Source: Vibrio hyugaensis (lineage in GTDB: Bacteria > Pseudomonadota > Gammaproteobacteria > Enterobacterales > Vibrionaceae). Taken from it: DNA of 64,000 nucleotides. Position numbers and translations under genes: made by a program. Shown in pieces: positions 1 to 9,077 of the stretch; positions within the stretch are counted from its first letter, which is position 1, and each line of letters opens with the position of its first letter. A model generated the notes under the pieces. It saw nothing but the letters and a program-made list of their open reading frames with translations. It searched no databases and was not told where the DNA came from. The stretch lies in assembly GCF_002906655.1 (NCBI RefSeq), contig NZ_CP025794.1, positions 2,790,001 to 2,854,000 on the forward strand. Direction: 5' to 3'.

Positions 1-183
1 ATCAACCCACTTATCGGTGCTGCGGGTGTTTCTGCGGTACCAATGGCAGCTCGTGTTGTGAACAAAGTTGGCTTAGAAGCGAACCCACAAAACTTCCTGT
101 TGATGCATGCGATGGGACCAAACGTAGCCGGAGTGCTTGGTTCCGCAGTTGCGGCTGGTATCTTGCTAGCGCTGGTAGGCTAA
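1..183 (+). CDS. oadB: Oxaloacetate decarboxylase beta subunit, C-terminal fragment
   Basis: Only the last 60 codons are in the window; the gene enters from the left edge in frame 1 and stops with TAA at 181-183. The translated tail contains [19 protein letters not shown] and [15 protein letters not shown], which is the characteristic C-terminus of the sodium-pumping decarboxylase beta subunit (OadB/GcdB/MmdB family). The family protein is an inner-membrane subunit that couples decarboxylation of carboxybiotin to sodium export. OadB is the most likely member because Vibrio carries oadGAB, but the substrate is set by the alpha subunit, which lies outside the window. Confidence 0.85.
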   Translation: MNPLIGAAGVSAVPMAARVVNKVGLEANPQNFLLMHAMGPNVAGVLGSAVAAGILLALVG

Positions 184-281
184 TCGTCTTGTTCGATTTT
201 TGGTGGATACGCTACGACATAGAATTATCCACCAATTTACAAATTGACGATTAACTTCGGTAAACAAAATGGTTTATAGTC

Positions 282-311
282 AAAGGGATGCTTTCGCATC
301 CCTTTTTGTTT
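282..311 (+). terminator. Rho-independent terminator after oadB
   Basis: A perfect 10-bp stem (282-291 with 296-305), a TTTC loop and a following T-rich run. It lies about 100 bp after the oadB stop and just before the oxidoreductase start, so it separates the two units. Confidence 0.85.
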
Positions 312-329
312 TCTCGCAGGGAATGGGCT

Positions 330-1280
330 ATGGAACACAAACAGATAGTGATTACTAAGTTTGGCGATGCAGATGTTCTCGCCATTCAAACCGCACCAAC
401 ACCCTCACCTCAAAAGGGTGAAATCCTCATAAAAGTCGCCTATTCAGGCATTAATCCCATCGATGTGAAAACGCGCGCGGGGTTAGGTTGGGCGGCCGCA
501 CAAAATAAAGATAACCTTCCTTGGGTTCCGGGGTATGACGTTTCTGGCAAAGTGGCGTCTTGTGGTGAAGGGACGTCACGTTTTGAAGTCGGGGACGAGG
601 TTGCTGGCTTCATTGGATTTCCAACTCGTGGTGGTGGTTACAGCCAATACCTTTGTGTTCCTGAATCAGCTCTTAGCCGCATTCCCAATTCAGTGACTTT
701 AGAAGCTGCCGCTGCGCTTCCTCTGGCAGGGCAAACGGCGGCTCAAGCACTTAGCAAAGCGAATGTGACGGAAGGTGATCGCGTTTTAATTCTTGCTGGC
801 GCTGGTGGTGTTGGGCATTTAGCCGTACAAATCGCCGTCGCGACAAAAGCGGAAGTCTTTACGACGTGCAGTGAGCGGAATTTAGACTATCTCGCGACAC
901 TTGGAGCACATGCAGTGAACTATCAATTTGCGCCAGTGTCAGAACGTGTTGAAGATGTGGATGTTTTGATCGATCTTGTCGGTGGTGATGTCGCTTTAGA
1001 TGCTCTGAAATGCCTGACTGATAACGCCCGAGTGATCACCGTTCCGACCATAACGGCTGAGTTGATTTGTGAGAAAGCAAAACTGCTTGGTTTTGATGCC
1101 AGTGGCATGCTGGTGGAGCCGGATCGTGAACAGCTCGACACCTTACTTTATATGGTGGGGGTTGGCCTGCTAAAAACAGAAATTCAACATGTTTATCCGA
1201 TGAGCGAGGTTGTGGATGCCCACAGGCAAGTTGAATCCGGACGGACACGAGGCAAGGTATTGCTTGATATGACATGCTAG
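330..1280 (+). CDS. MDR-family NADP-dependent oxidoreductase (quinone reductase-like)
   Basis: A 316-residue medium-chain dehydrogenase/reductase. The N-terminal GroES-like domain (about residues 15-115, with GYDVSGKV) is followed by a Rossmann domain with the cofactor loop GAGGVGHLAVQIA. The zinc-ligand cysteines of true alcohol dehydrogenases are not evident, which points to the zinc-independent quinone oxidoreductase branch. I chose ATG 330 because it has an AGGGA ribosome site and starts a typical N-terminus (MEHKQIVITKFGD); an in-frame ATG at 288 lies inside the terminator stem. Its 3' end overlaps the next gene by 7 bp, so the two are probably co-translated. The substrate is unknown. 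Confidence 0.8.
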   Translation: MEHKQIVITKFGDADVLAIQTAPTPSPQKGEILIKVAYSGINPIDVKTRAGLGWAAAQNKDNLPWVPGYDVSGKVASCGEGTSRFEVGDEVAGFIGFPTRGGGYSQYLCVPESALSRIPNSVTLEAAAALPLAGQTAAQALSKANVTEGDRVLILAGAGGVGHLAVQIAVATKAEVFTTCSERNLDYLATLGAHAVNYQFAPVSERVEDVDVLIDLVGGDVALDALKCLTDNARVITVPTITAELICEKAKLLGFDASGMLVEPDREQLDTLLYMVGVGLLKTEIQHVYPMSEVVDAHRQVESGRTRGKVLLDMTC

Positions 1281-1735
1281 AGGCATTTAATGCTGCCTTT
1301 GAAAACTTAGCACTATGGTTTTCTGACTCCGCATTATGGGTGTTGTTCATTACTGGATTTCTTAGCGCGACCCTCTTGCCGGGGGGCTCTGAAGCTGGAT
1401 TGATCGCGACCCTCTCGTTAAATCAGTATTCCGTTACTTCCATCATTATTGTCGCCACGATTGGTAATACGCTTGGTGGATTGACCAACTATTGGCTTGG
1501 GCTTTGGATTCCAAATAAGACAAAAGATGAAAAACACGGCCATACGGCACTTAAGTGGCTGTCTAAGTATGGATATTGGGGATTGTTCTTTAGCTGGTTG
1601 CCTGTGATTGGTGACCCGCTATGTTTAGCGGCAGGATGGTTAAGGATGAAATTTCTGCCGTGTGTGGTTTTGATATTTTTAGGCAAAGCAGCAAGGTACT
1701 CCTTGTTAGCCGCCATTTATCTCGGTTTATTTTAA
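1274..1735 (+). CDS. yqaA: YqaA family inner-membrane protein (DedA/VTT-related)
   Basis: A 153-residue protein with several hydrophobic segments and the motif FLSATLLPGGSEAGL near residue 30. That motif, with a glycine-rich amphipathic stretch and a later GxxxG-containing helix, is typical of YqaA and the wider DedA/SNARE-associated family of membrane proteins thought to act on lipids or membrane potential. It overlaps the upstream oxidoreductase by 7 bp and is followed 9 bp later by the M16 peptidase, suggesting a three-gene transcript. The family is recognised with good confidence, but its biochemical role is not established. Confidence 0.75.
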   Translation: MLEAFNAAFENLALWFSDSALWVLFITGFLSATLLPGGSEAGLIATLSLNQYSVTSIIIVATIGNTLGGLTNYWLGLWIPNKTKDEKHGHTALKWLSKYGYWGLFFSWLPVIGDPLCLAAGWLRMKFLPCVVLIFLGKAARYSLLAAIYLGLF

Positions 1736-1744
1736 GGAAAGCGC

Positions 1745-4588
1745 ATGAGAATGTTTTGGGTAAGCGCGTGTTCACTGTTGGTGATCACGGGCTGTGCATC
1801 AAACGCCCCAGTATCATCATTGCCTGATGGGGTTACTTTCGTTGAAGCGTCGAAAGCGGAAGAAGGCAAAGTTAAAATTCCATACCAGAAGTATCAACTA
1901 GACAACGGTTTAACGGTGATTCTGGCACCAGAGGACTCCGATCCACTTGTGCACGTTGATGTGACATACCATGTTGGTTCAGCACGAGAAGAAATTGGTA
2001 AATCTGGTTTTGCTCACTTCTTCGAACACATGATGTTCCAAGGTTCAGAGAACGTTGGTGACCAACAACATTTTAAGATCATTACTGAAGCGGGTGGTAC
2101 TTTAAATGGTACAACTAACCGTGATCGCACCAACTACTTTGAAACTGTCCCTGCTAACCAACTTGAGAAAATGCTGTGGTTAGAATCGGATCGTATGGGC
2201 TTTTTGCTTGATGCCGTTTCGCAACACAAGTTCGAGATCCAGCGCTCAACAGTAAAAAATGAACGAGCCCAGCGCTACGACAACCGTCCGTATGGTTTGA
2301 TTTGGGAGCGTATGGCTGAAGCGCTTTATCCTGAAGGTCATCCATATTCATGGCAAACCATTGGCTATGTGGAAGATCTCGATCGTGTTGACGTGAACGA
2401 TCTGAAAGCCTTCTTCTTGCGTTGGTACGGTCCAAACAATGCCGTGGTGACTATTGGTGGTGATATTGATGTTGAACAGACGCTTGAGTGGGTGAACAAA
2501 TACTTTGGCTCTATCCCTCGCGGCCCTGAAGTCGATAATGCGCCGAAACAACCAGCGAAGCTGGCAGAGAGTAAGTTCATCACGCTGGAGGACCGAATCC
2601 AACAGCCAATGGTAATGATTGCTTGGCCAACCACTTACAGCGGTGAAGCAAGCCAAACTTCGTTAGACACACTTTCTAGCGTATTAGGCAGCGGCACCAA
2701 CAGTGTGCTCTACCAAGATTTAGTGAAGACACAAAAAGCAGTGGATGCGGGCGCATTCCATGATTGTGCTGAGCTGTCTTGTAACTTCTATGTTTACGCG
2801 ATGGGCGATTCCGGTGACAAAGGGGACCTGTCCAAGCTTTATGATGAATTAATGGCATCGCTGAACAAATTTGCGAAAGATGGCGTGACAAAAGACCGTC
2901 TTGACCAACTAAAAGGTCAAGAAGAAGCGAATGCGATCTTTGCGCTGGAAAGCGTTAAAGGCAAGGTGACGCAACTTGCTTCCAACCAAACGTTCTTTGG
3001 CCAGCCTGATTTGATTGAGAAACAGCTTGAGCAGATCCGTGCAGTAACACCAGAATCAGTAGAAAAAGCTTACAGTGATTTTATCCAAGGGAAGAACAAA
3101 GTTACTTTGAGTGTGGTACCAAGAGGGAAAACAGAATTGGCAGTGAAACCTGCTACGTTTGTCACCCCCAAACGCACATTACCTGAATACCAAAAGATCA
3201 CAGATGACCAGTTAGCCTACCGTCGTGCGACTGACAACTTCGATCGTTCTGTTCAGCCTCCGGTTGGTGCTCCAGTCGAAGTAACCATGCCCAAGCTTTA
3301 CGACATCCATTTCAATAATGGTTCAGAGTTACTTGGTACGGTGAGCAATGAAACGCCAACCATGATGATGCAGTTCAGTCTCCCCGCAGGGACGCGTTTT
3401 GTTGAAGAAGGCAAGGAAGGTCTGGCACAGCTGACCGCAGCGATGCTGCAAGAAGGCACAACGCAACACAGTGTGGAAGAGATTCAAGCAGAGCTTGATA
3501 AACTAGGTAGTGTTATCTCTGTTGATGCGACGGGCTATACGACTGACATCAGTGTGTCCTCACTAGAGAAAAACCTAGCACCAACACTCAAGATTGTTGA
3601 AGAGATGTTGTTGTCGCCTGCATTTAAAGAAGAAGACTTTGAACGAGTGAAAATGCAAGCGTTAGAGGGCTTAGTTTACGAACATCAAAAACCAAGCTGG
3701 ATGGCCGCGCAAGCCAGTCGCCAAGTTTTGTACGGTGATTCAACTTTTGCTCGTCCAAAAGAAGGCACCAAAGCCGGAGTAAAGGCGCTAACACTAGACG
3801 ATGTTCGAGACTTCTATGCGAAGCACTATACACCGCAAGGAGCGCAGATCATTGCGGTGGGCGATATCAATAAAGCAGACGTAGAAAAACAACTGACGTT
3901 TTGGTCTAACTGGAAAGCGGAAGCTGCACCGTTGTATTCTCCGCAAAAAGTAACCCCTTTGGGTAAGCAACAAATTCACCTAGTGGATAAGCCTGGAGCG
4001 CCACAAAGTGTCGTGATGCTCGTACGCCAAGGTATGCCTTACGATGCGACTGGTGATTTTTACCTAGGTCAGCTAGCGAACTTTAATCTGGCGGGTAACT
4101 TCAATAGCCGTATCAACCAAAACCTTCGTGAAGACAAAGGCTACACTTATGGTGCCTATGGTTATTTCTCCGGTAATGCGGAAACTGGCTCGGTTGTTTT
4201 CACTGCACAAGTGCGTGCGGATTCAACGGTTGCGTCTATTATCGAGATGGAGAATGAGTTGAACGAGTTCTCACAATCGGGCATGACTGACGATGAATTG
4301 AAATTTATGCGCCAAGCGGTCGGTCAAAAAGATGCGCTGAAATATGAGACGCCAACACAGAAAGCGAAACTCATCAGTGATATTTTGAAATACGACTTAG
4401 ATAAAGACTATTTACAGCAACGAAACGCTATTGTTGAGAAAGTTGATAAGCAGACTCTCAATGCTCTAGCCGGAAAATGGTTTGACCCGAACGACTATCA
4501 AATCGTGGTTGTCGGGGATGCAAAATCCCTTCGCCCTCAACTAGAAAAGTTAGGGAAAGACGTGGAAGAGCTTGAAATCATTCGATAG
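1745..4588 (+). CDS. M16 family zinc metallopeptidase, two-domain lipoprotein
   Basis: A 947-residue protein of the pitrilysin/insulinase family. The N-terminus has a lipoprotein signal ending at VITGC (Cys17), so it is probably anchored to an envelope membrane. The inverted zinc motif HFFEH lies at residues 91-95 in the first peptidase half. The second half (about 510-930) resembles the catalytically inactive partner domain, with the R/Y-type substrate-binding segment GYTYGAYGYF. The length fits single-chain PqqL-like M16B proteins rather than two-subunit ones. The gene follows yqaA by 9 bp with AAGGA upstream of the ATG. It probably degrades peptides in the periplasm; the specific substrate cannot be told from sequence. 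Confidence 0.85.
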   Translation: MRMFWVSACSLLVITGCASNAPVSSLPDGVTFVEASKAEEGKVKIPYQKYQLDNGLTVILAPEDSDPLVHVDVTYHVGSAREEIGKSGFAHFFEHMMFQGSENVGDQQHFKIITEAGGTLNGTTNRDRTNYFETVPANQLEKMLWLESDRMGFLLDAVSQHKFEIQRSTVKNERAQRYDNRPYGLIWERMAEALYPEGHPYSWQTIGYVEDLDRVDVNDLKAFFLRWYGPNNAVVTIGGDIDVEQTLEWVNKYFGSIPRGPEVDNAPKQPAKLAESKFITLEDRIQQPMVMIAWPTTYSGEASQTSLDTLSSVLGSGTNSVLYQDLVKTQKAVDAGAFHDCAELSCNFYVYAMGDSGDKGDLSKLYDELMASLNKFAKDGVTKDRLDQLKGQEEANAIFALESVKGKVTQLASNQTFFGQPDLIEKQLEQIRAVTPESVEKAYSDFIQGKNKVTLSVVPRGKTELAVKPATFVTPKRTLPEYQKITDDQLAYRRATDNFDRSVQPPVGAPVEVTMPKLYDIHFNNGSELLGTVSNETPTMMMQFSLPAGTRFVEEGKEGLAQLTAAMLQEGTTQHSVEEIQAELDKLGSVISVDATGYTTDISVSSLEKNLAPTLKIVEEMLLSPAFKEEDFERVKMQALEGLVYEHQKPSWMAAQASRQVLYGDSTFARPKEGTKAGVKALTLDDVRDFYAKHYTPQGAQIIAVGDINKADVEKQLTFWSNWKAEAAPLYSPQKVTPLGKQQIHLVDKPGAPQSVVMLVRQGMPYDATGDFYLGQLANFNLAGNFNSRINQNLREDKGYTYGAYGYFSGNAETGSVVFTAQVRADSTVASIIEMENELNEFSQSGMTDDELKFMRQAVGQKDALKYETPTQKAKLISDILKYDLDKDYLQQRNAIVEKVDKQTLNALAGKWFDPNDYQIVVVGDAKSLRPQLEKLGKDVEELEIIR

Positions 4589-4600
4589 AGTACACATTTA

Positions 4601-4633
4601 ATAGCGGAGAGGAGACTCTCCGCTATTCGTTTC
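4601..4633 (+). terminator. Terminator after the M16 peptidase
   Basis: An 11-bp stem (4601-4611 with 4616-4626) closes on a GAGA loop, followed by a short T-containing tail. It lies 12 bp after the stop codon. Confidence 0.7.
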
Positions 4634-4636
4634 TAA

Positions 4637-4672
4637 CTAGATAAATGACTTTTTGATGGGTTATTTATCTAG
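4637..4672. repeat. Inverted repeat upstream of gshA
   Basis: Perfect 10-bp arms CTAGATAAAT and ATTTATCTAG are separated by 16 bp. The element lies 80 bp before the gshA start and could be an operator or a weak secondary hairpin. I cannot assign a binding protein. Confidence 0.4.
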
Positions 4673-4751
4673 ATGGATTATATATCAATAACTTAGCTTT
4701 CACTTGCCACGCTTGGCGAGTGTCCTGCTCCCAATATAAGCGAACCTCATT

Positions 4752-6320
4752 TTGACTGATTTTGCTGCGCGACTAAAACAAGTTGCATCAAACCCAGAAG
4801 TATTTAAGCAGTTTGGACGCGGTGTTGAGCGAGAAACTTTGCGCTATCGTCAGGATGGACACCTAGCAACAACACCTCATCCAGAGGGTTTGGGCTCAGC
4901 GTTCACAAACAAATGGATCACGACAGACTTTTCAGAATCTCTACTGGAATTCATTACGCCTGTATCACATGAGATCCCTGAATTGATCGGGCAGTTGAAA
5001 GACATCCATCACTTCACTCAAACCAAAATGGGTGAAGAGAAAATGTGGCCACTTTCGATGCCATGCTATGTAGGCACTGAAGATGATATTCAGCTAGCTC
5101 AATATGGCTCATCAAACTCAGCAAAAATGAAAACGCTTTACCGTGAAGGTTTAAAACGCCGCTACGGTAGCTTAATGCAAATTATCTCGGGGGTGCACTT
5201 CAACTTCTCTTTCCCTGAATCGTTCTGGGATGCGCTGCATGGAGAGCAAGATGAAGAAGCTCGTCAAGAAACAAAATCCGCAGCGTACTTTGCTCTAATC
5301 CGTAACTACTATCGCTTTGGTTGGATGATCCCGTATTTCTTTGGTGCGTCACCAGCATTGTGTGGTTCGTTCATTCAAGGACGTGAAACTGACCTGCCAT
5401 TTGAGAAAATTGGCGGGACGCTTTTCCTACCAAAAGCAACCTCTCTGCGTCTGAGTGATCTCGGTTACACCAACAGCGCGCAAAGCGTGCTTAAGATTGG
5501 CTTTAACAGCATTGAACAGTATCTTGAAGGCTTAAGTGACGCTATTCGTCGTCCATCGGATGAGTTTGCAGAAATTGGTGTGAAAGTGGATGGCGAATAC
5601 CGTCAATTGAACTCAAACATTCTGCAAATTGAGAACGAGCTATACGCTCCAATTCGCCCTAAGCGTGTAACGCAAAGTGGTGAAAAACCATCTGAAGCTC
5701 TGACACGAGCGGGTGTTGAATACATTGAAGTCCGTTCTTTAGACGTAAACCCATTCAGTGCGGTTGGCGTGAGTGAGGAACAAGTTCGATTCTTGGACCT
5801 ATTCCTAACATGGGCAGCGCTTTCTGACTCTGACCCTATGGATAACTGCGAGCTTGAATGCTGGCGTGATAACTGGAACAAAGTTATTGTTTCTGGTCGT
5901 GAGAAAGGTTTGATGCTGCAAATTGGTTGCCAAGGCGAACGTTTATCTCTGCAAGATTGGGCGCACAGTGTATTCGCTGATCTTCGTCAGATTGCGGTTG
6001 AAATGGACACCGCGACTGGTGGCAATGCGTACCAAGCGGTTTGCGACAAACTGGAGTCTTGGATTGATGAGCCTGAGCTTACTATCTCTGGTCAATTGCT
6101 TGAGCTGACCAAAGAGCACGGCGGTTTGGGTAAAGTGGGTTGTGCGCTTGGTATGAAGTTCCGCGAAGAAAACCTAGCACATAGCTATGAGCAATACTCG
6201 GCAGATGCGATGGAAACTGAAGTCGCGACATCGGTAGAGAAACAAAAACAAGCAGAGCAAAGTGACACGTTATCCTTTGATGACTTCTTAGAAGATTACT
6301 TTGCTTATCTAAAACAATAA
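4752..6320 (+). CDS. gshA: Glutamate-cysteine ligase
   Basis: A 522-residue enzyme that makes gamma-glutamylcysteine from glutamate, cysteine and ATP, the first step of glutathione synthesis. The sequence is of the E. coli (proteobacterial type 1) family, of similar length to the E. coli enzyme, with hallmark stretches [10 protein letters not shown] near residue 22, [10 protein letters not shown] near 145 and [13 protein letters not shown] near 325. The start is a TTG at 4752; no in-frame ATG gives the conserved N-terminus, and the Shine-Dalgarno is weak, which suggests low translation initiation. It is followed 19 bp later by the transglycosylase gene. Confidence 0.95.
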   Translation: MTDFAARLKQVASNPEVFKQFGRGVERETLRYRQDGHLATTPHPEGLGSAFTNKWITTDFSESLLEFITPVSHEIPELIGQLKDIHHFTQTKMGEEKMWPLSMPCYVGTEDDIQLAQYGSSNSAKMKTLYREGLKRRYGSLMQIISGVHFNFSFPESFWDALHGEQDEEARQETKSAAYFALIRNYYRFGWMIPYFFGASPALCGSFIQGRETDLPFEKIGGTLFLPKATSLRLSDLGYTNSAQSVLKIGFNSIEQYLEGLSDAIRRPSDEFAEIGVKVDGEYRQLNSNILQIENELYAPIRPKRVTQSGEKPSEALTRAGVEYIEVRSLDVNPFSAVGVSEEQVRFLDLFLTWAALSDSDPMDNCELECWRDNWNKVIVSGREKGLMLQIGCQGERLSLQDWAHSVFADLRQIAVEMDTATGGNAYQAVCDKLESWIDEPELTISGQLLELTKEHGGLGKVGCALGMKFREENLAHSYEQYSADAMETEVATSVEKQKQAEQSDTLSFDDFLEDYFAYLKQ

Positions 6321-6339
6321 TCAGCAGTAAGGGCAGGGA

Positions 6340-6945
6340 TTGGACATTAAGCCGTTAGTGGTGTCTGTGCTTGGAAGCGTAATGTTAGCCGGTTGTGCGA
6401 CAGCGCCCCCAAAGCAACAAGACAACCTATGTGAAATATTCCGAGAAAAATCTGGTTGGTATGAAGATGCCAAAGACATGGAAGAAGAGTGGGGTACGCC
6501 GATAAACGTGGCGATGGCGATCATCAAGCAAGAAAGTAGCTTTCGTCATGACGCTCGACCACCAAAGGATTACGTTCTCGGCTTTATTCCATGGGGGCGC
6601 GTAAGTAGCGCTTACGGTTATGCTCAAGCTCAAGACCCTGCTTGGGAAGATTTTCAAGATGCGACGGGTCAAGGTGGTTCACGTACTAACTTCGACGACT
6701 CAATGATGTTTGTCGGTTGGTACACCCATGAAACTCGTCGCCAATTGGGTATCTCGTTGTGGGATCCTTACAACCAGTACCTTGCGTATCATGAAGGACG
6801 TGGTGGATATAAACGCGGAACCTATAACAGCAAGCCAAGCTTGTTAAAGGTTGCAAGACGCGTTGAGCAAACCGCGAAGACTTATGGCTGGCAGCTGAAG
6901 CAATGTCGTCAGGAATTAGAAGACAACAGCAGCTGGTTCTTTTAA
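6340..6945 (+). CDS. Lipoprotein lytic transglycosylase (SLT-like)
   Basis: A 201-residue lipoprotein with signal and lipobox VMLAGC (Cys19), so it is expected on the outer or inner membrane facing the periplasm. The motif IIKQESSF places the catalytic glutamate at residue 65, and the downstream AYGYAQAQDPAW and YLAYHEGRGGY segments match the lysozyme-like fold of soluble lytic transglycosylase relatives, which cut peptidoglycan between MurNAc and GlcNAc. The start is TTG 6340 preceded by GGGCAGGGA, which gives a complete signal peptide. It lies between gshA (19 bp gap) and luxS. A peptidoglycan role is inferred from the family. Confidence 0.8.
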   Translation: MDIKPLVVSVLGSVMLAGCATAPPKQQDNLCEIFREKSGWYEDAKDMEEEWGTPINVAMAIIKQESSFRHDARPPKDYVLGFIPWGRVSSAYGYAQAQDPAWEDFQDATGQGGSRTNFDDSMMFVGWYTHETRRQLGISLWDPYNQYLAYHEGRGGYKRGTYNSKPSLLKVARRVEQTAKTYGWQLKQCRQELEDNSSWFF

Positions 6946-6993
6946 CCCCCTAACGAATCCATCTTGGGCTGGGGGAATGAATAGAAATCAATG

Positions 6994-7013
6994 CCAATAC
7001 TCTTAAGTATTGG
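6994..7013. repeat. Palindrome in the luxS leader
   Basis: Perfect 8-bp arms CCAATACT and AGTATTGG around a CTTA loop, ending 24 bp before the luxS ATG and 11 bp before its ribosome site. It could form an RNA hairpin in the leader or serve as a dimeric operator. No T-tract follows, so it is not a terminator. Confidence 0.6.
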
Positions 7014-7036
7014 TCGTTACAATCAGGAGAGATGTA

Positions 7037-7555
7037 ATGCCTTTATTAGACAGTTTTACCGTAGACCACACTCGCATGAATGCACCTGCAGTACGAGTGG
7101 CTAAAACGATGCAAACCCCTAAAGGGGATACCATCACGGTATTCGACTTGCGCTTTACTGCCCCGAACAAAGACATCCTTTCTGAGCGAGGCATTCACAC
7201 GCTAGAGCACTTGTATGCGGGCTTTATGCGCAATCATCTAAATGGTGAAAGTGTTGAGATTATTGATATTTCACCAATGGGCTGTCGTACAGGTTTTTAC
7301 ATGAGTCTAATCGGTACGCCTTCAGAGCAGCAAGTGGCTGACGCTTGGATTGCAGCAATGGAAGACGTATTGAAAGTAGAAAACCAAAACAAGATCCCTG
7401 AGCTGAACGAGTACCAATGTGGTACAGCTGCAATGCACTCTCTGGATGAAGCGAAGCAAATTGCAAAGAACATTCTAGAAGCGGGTGTTGCGGTGAATAA
7501 GAATGATGAGCTGGCACTACCAGAATCAATGCTGAAAGAGCTACGTATCGACTAA
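7037..7555 (+). CDS. luxS: S-ribosylhomocysteine lyase (autoinducer-2 synthase)
   Basis: A 172-residue enzyme that cleaves S-ribosylhomocysteine to homocysteine and DPD, the precursor of the quorum signal AI-2. The metal ligands are visible: His54 and His58 in HTLEH, and Cys128 in QCGT; catalytic Cys83 is in MGCRTGFY. I chose ATG 7037 because AGGAGA sits 6 bp upstream and the N-terminus [14 protein letters not shown] is the family's; an in-frame extension to 7010 has no ribosome site. The gene stands alone between two hairpins and has no methyl-cycle partner nearby. AI-2 signals feed the pathway that ends at the opaR product encoded at 29.6 kb. Confidence 0.97.
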   Translation: MPLLDSFTVDHTRMNAPAVRVAKTMQTPKGDTITVFDLRFTAPNKDILSERGIHTLEHLYAGFMRNHLNGESVEIIDISPMGCRTGFYMSLIGTPSEQQVADAWIAAMEDVLKVENQNKIPELNEYQCGTAAMHSLDEAKQIAKNILEAGVAVNKNDELALPESMLKELRID

Positions 7556-7586
7556 CTTAGCTTTTCGTTCAGATAGCTGAAAACAT

Positions 7587-7620
7587 AAGAGCCTGACAGT
7601 GTCAGGCTCTTTTTCTTTGC
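7587..7620 (+). terminator. Terminator of luxS
   Basis: An 11-bp GC-rich stem (7587-7597 with 7601-7611), a 3-nt loop and a T-rich tail. It lies between the convergent genes luxS and yfjD; the opposite strand has a weaker T-run. Confidence 0.9.
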
Positions 7621-7648
7621 GATTTAAGGCGTGATATTTTGTTCACAC

Positions 7649-8923
7649 TTAGCTGTTTTTCTTCAGCTTTGGATACACTTTTACAAGCTTGATACGGTTC
7701 TCTTCTACTTGAACGATTTCCATTGGGTGCCCAGAAACTTGCACACTCAAATGGCTTTGAGGAATATCTTCCAGATGTTCAAGGATCAAGCCATTGAGGG
7801 TTCTTGGTCCGTCAGTTGGCAGTTTCCACTTCAAACCTTTGTTGATGTCTCGAATATTTGCACTGCCCTCAATTAAGAAGCTACCATCACCTTGCGGTGT
7901 GATCTCTTCGGACAAGCTCGGTGCGATTGATGTGGTAAACTCACCGACGATCTCTTCCAGAATATCCTCTAACGTCACTAGTCCGTTAATGTCGCCATAC
8001 TCATCGACAATCAAACCGATACGCTGTTTATTACGTTGAAACTTCAACATCTGTACGTTCAGTGGCGTGCCTTCAGGAATGTAGTACACCTCATCGGCTG
8101 CGCGTAGCAGTGTCTCTTTGTTGAACTCGTTCTTCTCTAGCATTAAGCGATAAGCTTCACGCAGACGAAGCATACCAACCACTTCATCAATCTGGTCACG
8201 GTACAGCACAATACGGCCATGAGGAGAGTGAGTCAGCTGACGAACGATAGATTTCCAATCGTCATTGATGTCGATGCCAGTGATCTCATTACGAGGCACC
8301 ATGATGTCATTCACTGTGACGTGCTCTAGGTCCAAAATAGACACCAGCATGTCTTGGTGACGACGAGGAATGAGGCCGCCAGCTTCATTTACCACGGTAC
8401 GCAACTCTTCTGAGCTAAGGTGGTCTTCTGTGGTGTGATCGGCTTTTACGCCGAGTAAACGGATAAAGCCGTTAGTAATAAAGTTCACCAACATGACGAG
8501 TGGTGACAGTACCTTCATTAAAATAGTAAGAAGGATGCTGCTCGCATAAGAGACTCGCTCCGGATAGAGCGATGCGATAGTTTTCGGTGTCACCTCTGCA
8601 AAAACCAGCACCACCATAGTGAGAGCACCAGTTGCAATTGCGACCCCTAAATCGCCATATAAACGCATACCTAAAATGGTTGCGATAGCGGAAGCGAGGA
8701 TATTGACGAGGTTGTTGCCGATAAGGATCAGGCCAATAAGGCGATCTGGGCGGTCGAGAAGCTTTTCGACTCGCTTCGCCCCTTTATGCCCATTATTGGC
8801 TAAGTGCTTTAAGCGGTAACGGTTCAAAGACATCATCCCTGTTTCTGAACCGGAGAAGTAACCTGATATGACGATAAGACACGCGAGTAGCGCAAATAAG
8901 ATACCCGTAGATATGTCGTCCAA
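7649..8923 (-). CDS. yfjD: CNNM/CorC-family membrane transporter (YfjD-like)
   Basis: A 424-residue protein with an N-terminal DUF21/CNNM membrane domain (about residues 1-180, opening GILFALLACLIVISGYFSGSE without charged breaks), a tandem CBS pair (about 200-330, with VPRNEITGI and DEYGDINGLVTLEDILEEIVGEF) and a C-terminal CorC/HlyC domain. Family members are linked to magnesium or cobalt homeostasis. In E. coli the homologous yfjD is a neighbour of ypjD and ffh, exactly as here. Direction and ion are not determined by sequence. Confidence 0.88.
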   Translation of the reverse strand: MDDISTGILFALLACLIVISGYFSGSETGMMSLNRYRLKHLANNGHKGAKRVEKLLDRPDRLIGLILIGNNLVNILASAIATILGMRLYGDLGVAIATGALTMVVLVFAEVTPKTIASLYPERVSYASSILLTILMKVLSPLVMLVNFITNGFIRLLGVKADHTTEDHLSSEELRTVVNEAGGLIPRRHQDMLVSILDLEHVTVNDIMVPRNEITGIDINDDWKSIVRQLTHSPHGRIVLYRDQIDEVVGMLRLREAYRLMLEKNEFNKETLLRAADEVYYIPEGTPLNVQMLKFQRNKQRIGLIVDEYGDINGLVTLEDILEEIVGEFTTSIAPSLSEEITPQGDGSFLIEGSANIRDINKGLKWKLPTDGPRTLNGLILEHLEDIPQSHLSVQVSGHPMEIVQVEENRIKLVKVYPKLKKNS

Positions 8924-9028
8924 AACGCAGCAGTTCCTTTTATGTGTTTGGTTAATTTATGACCGAGCTAGGTCATGAAGTCAATGGAATAAGGGGTACT
9001 CTATTTTATTTGCTCGGCAATATAAAGG

Positions 9029-9051
9029 ATAAGGAGCACAAGGCTCCTTAT
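9029..9051 (-). terminator. Hairpin between ypjD and yfjD
   Basis: A perfect 9-bp stem (9029-9037 with 9043-9051) with a 5-nt loop lies just past the ypjD stop on the minus strand. The T-run after it is interrupted, so termination may be partial. Confidence 0.5.
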
Positions 9052-9077
9052 TAATTGCATTTAATCGATGGAAAGTA

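Noticed and set aside
200..235. A 10-bp inverted repeat after oadB
   Set aside because: The arms are perfect but the loop is 16 nt and no T-run follows; the clear terminator is at 282-311. I do not assign it a role.
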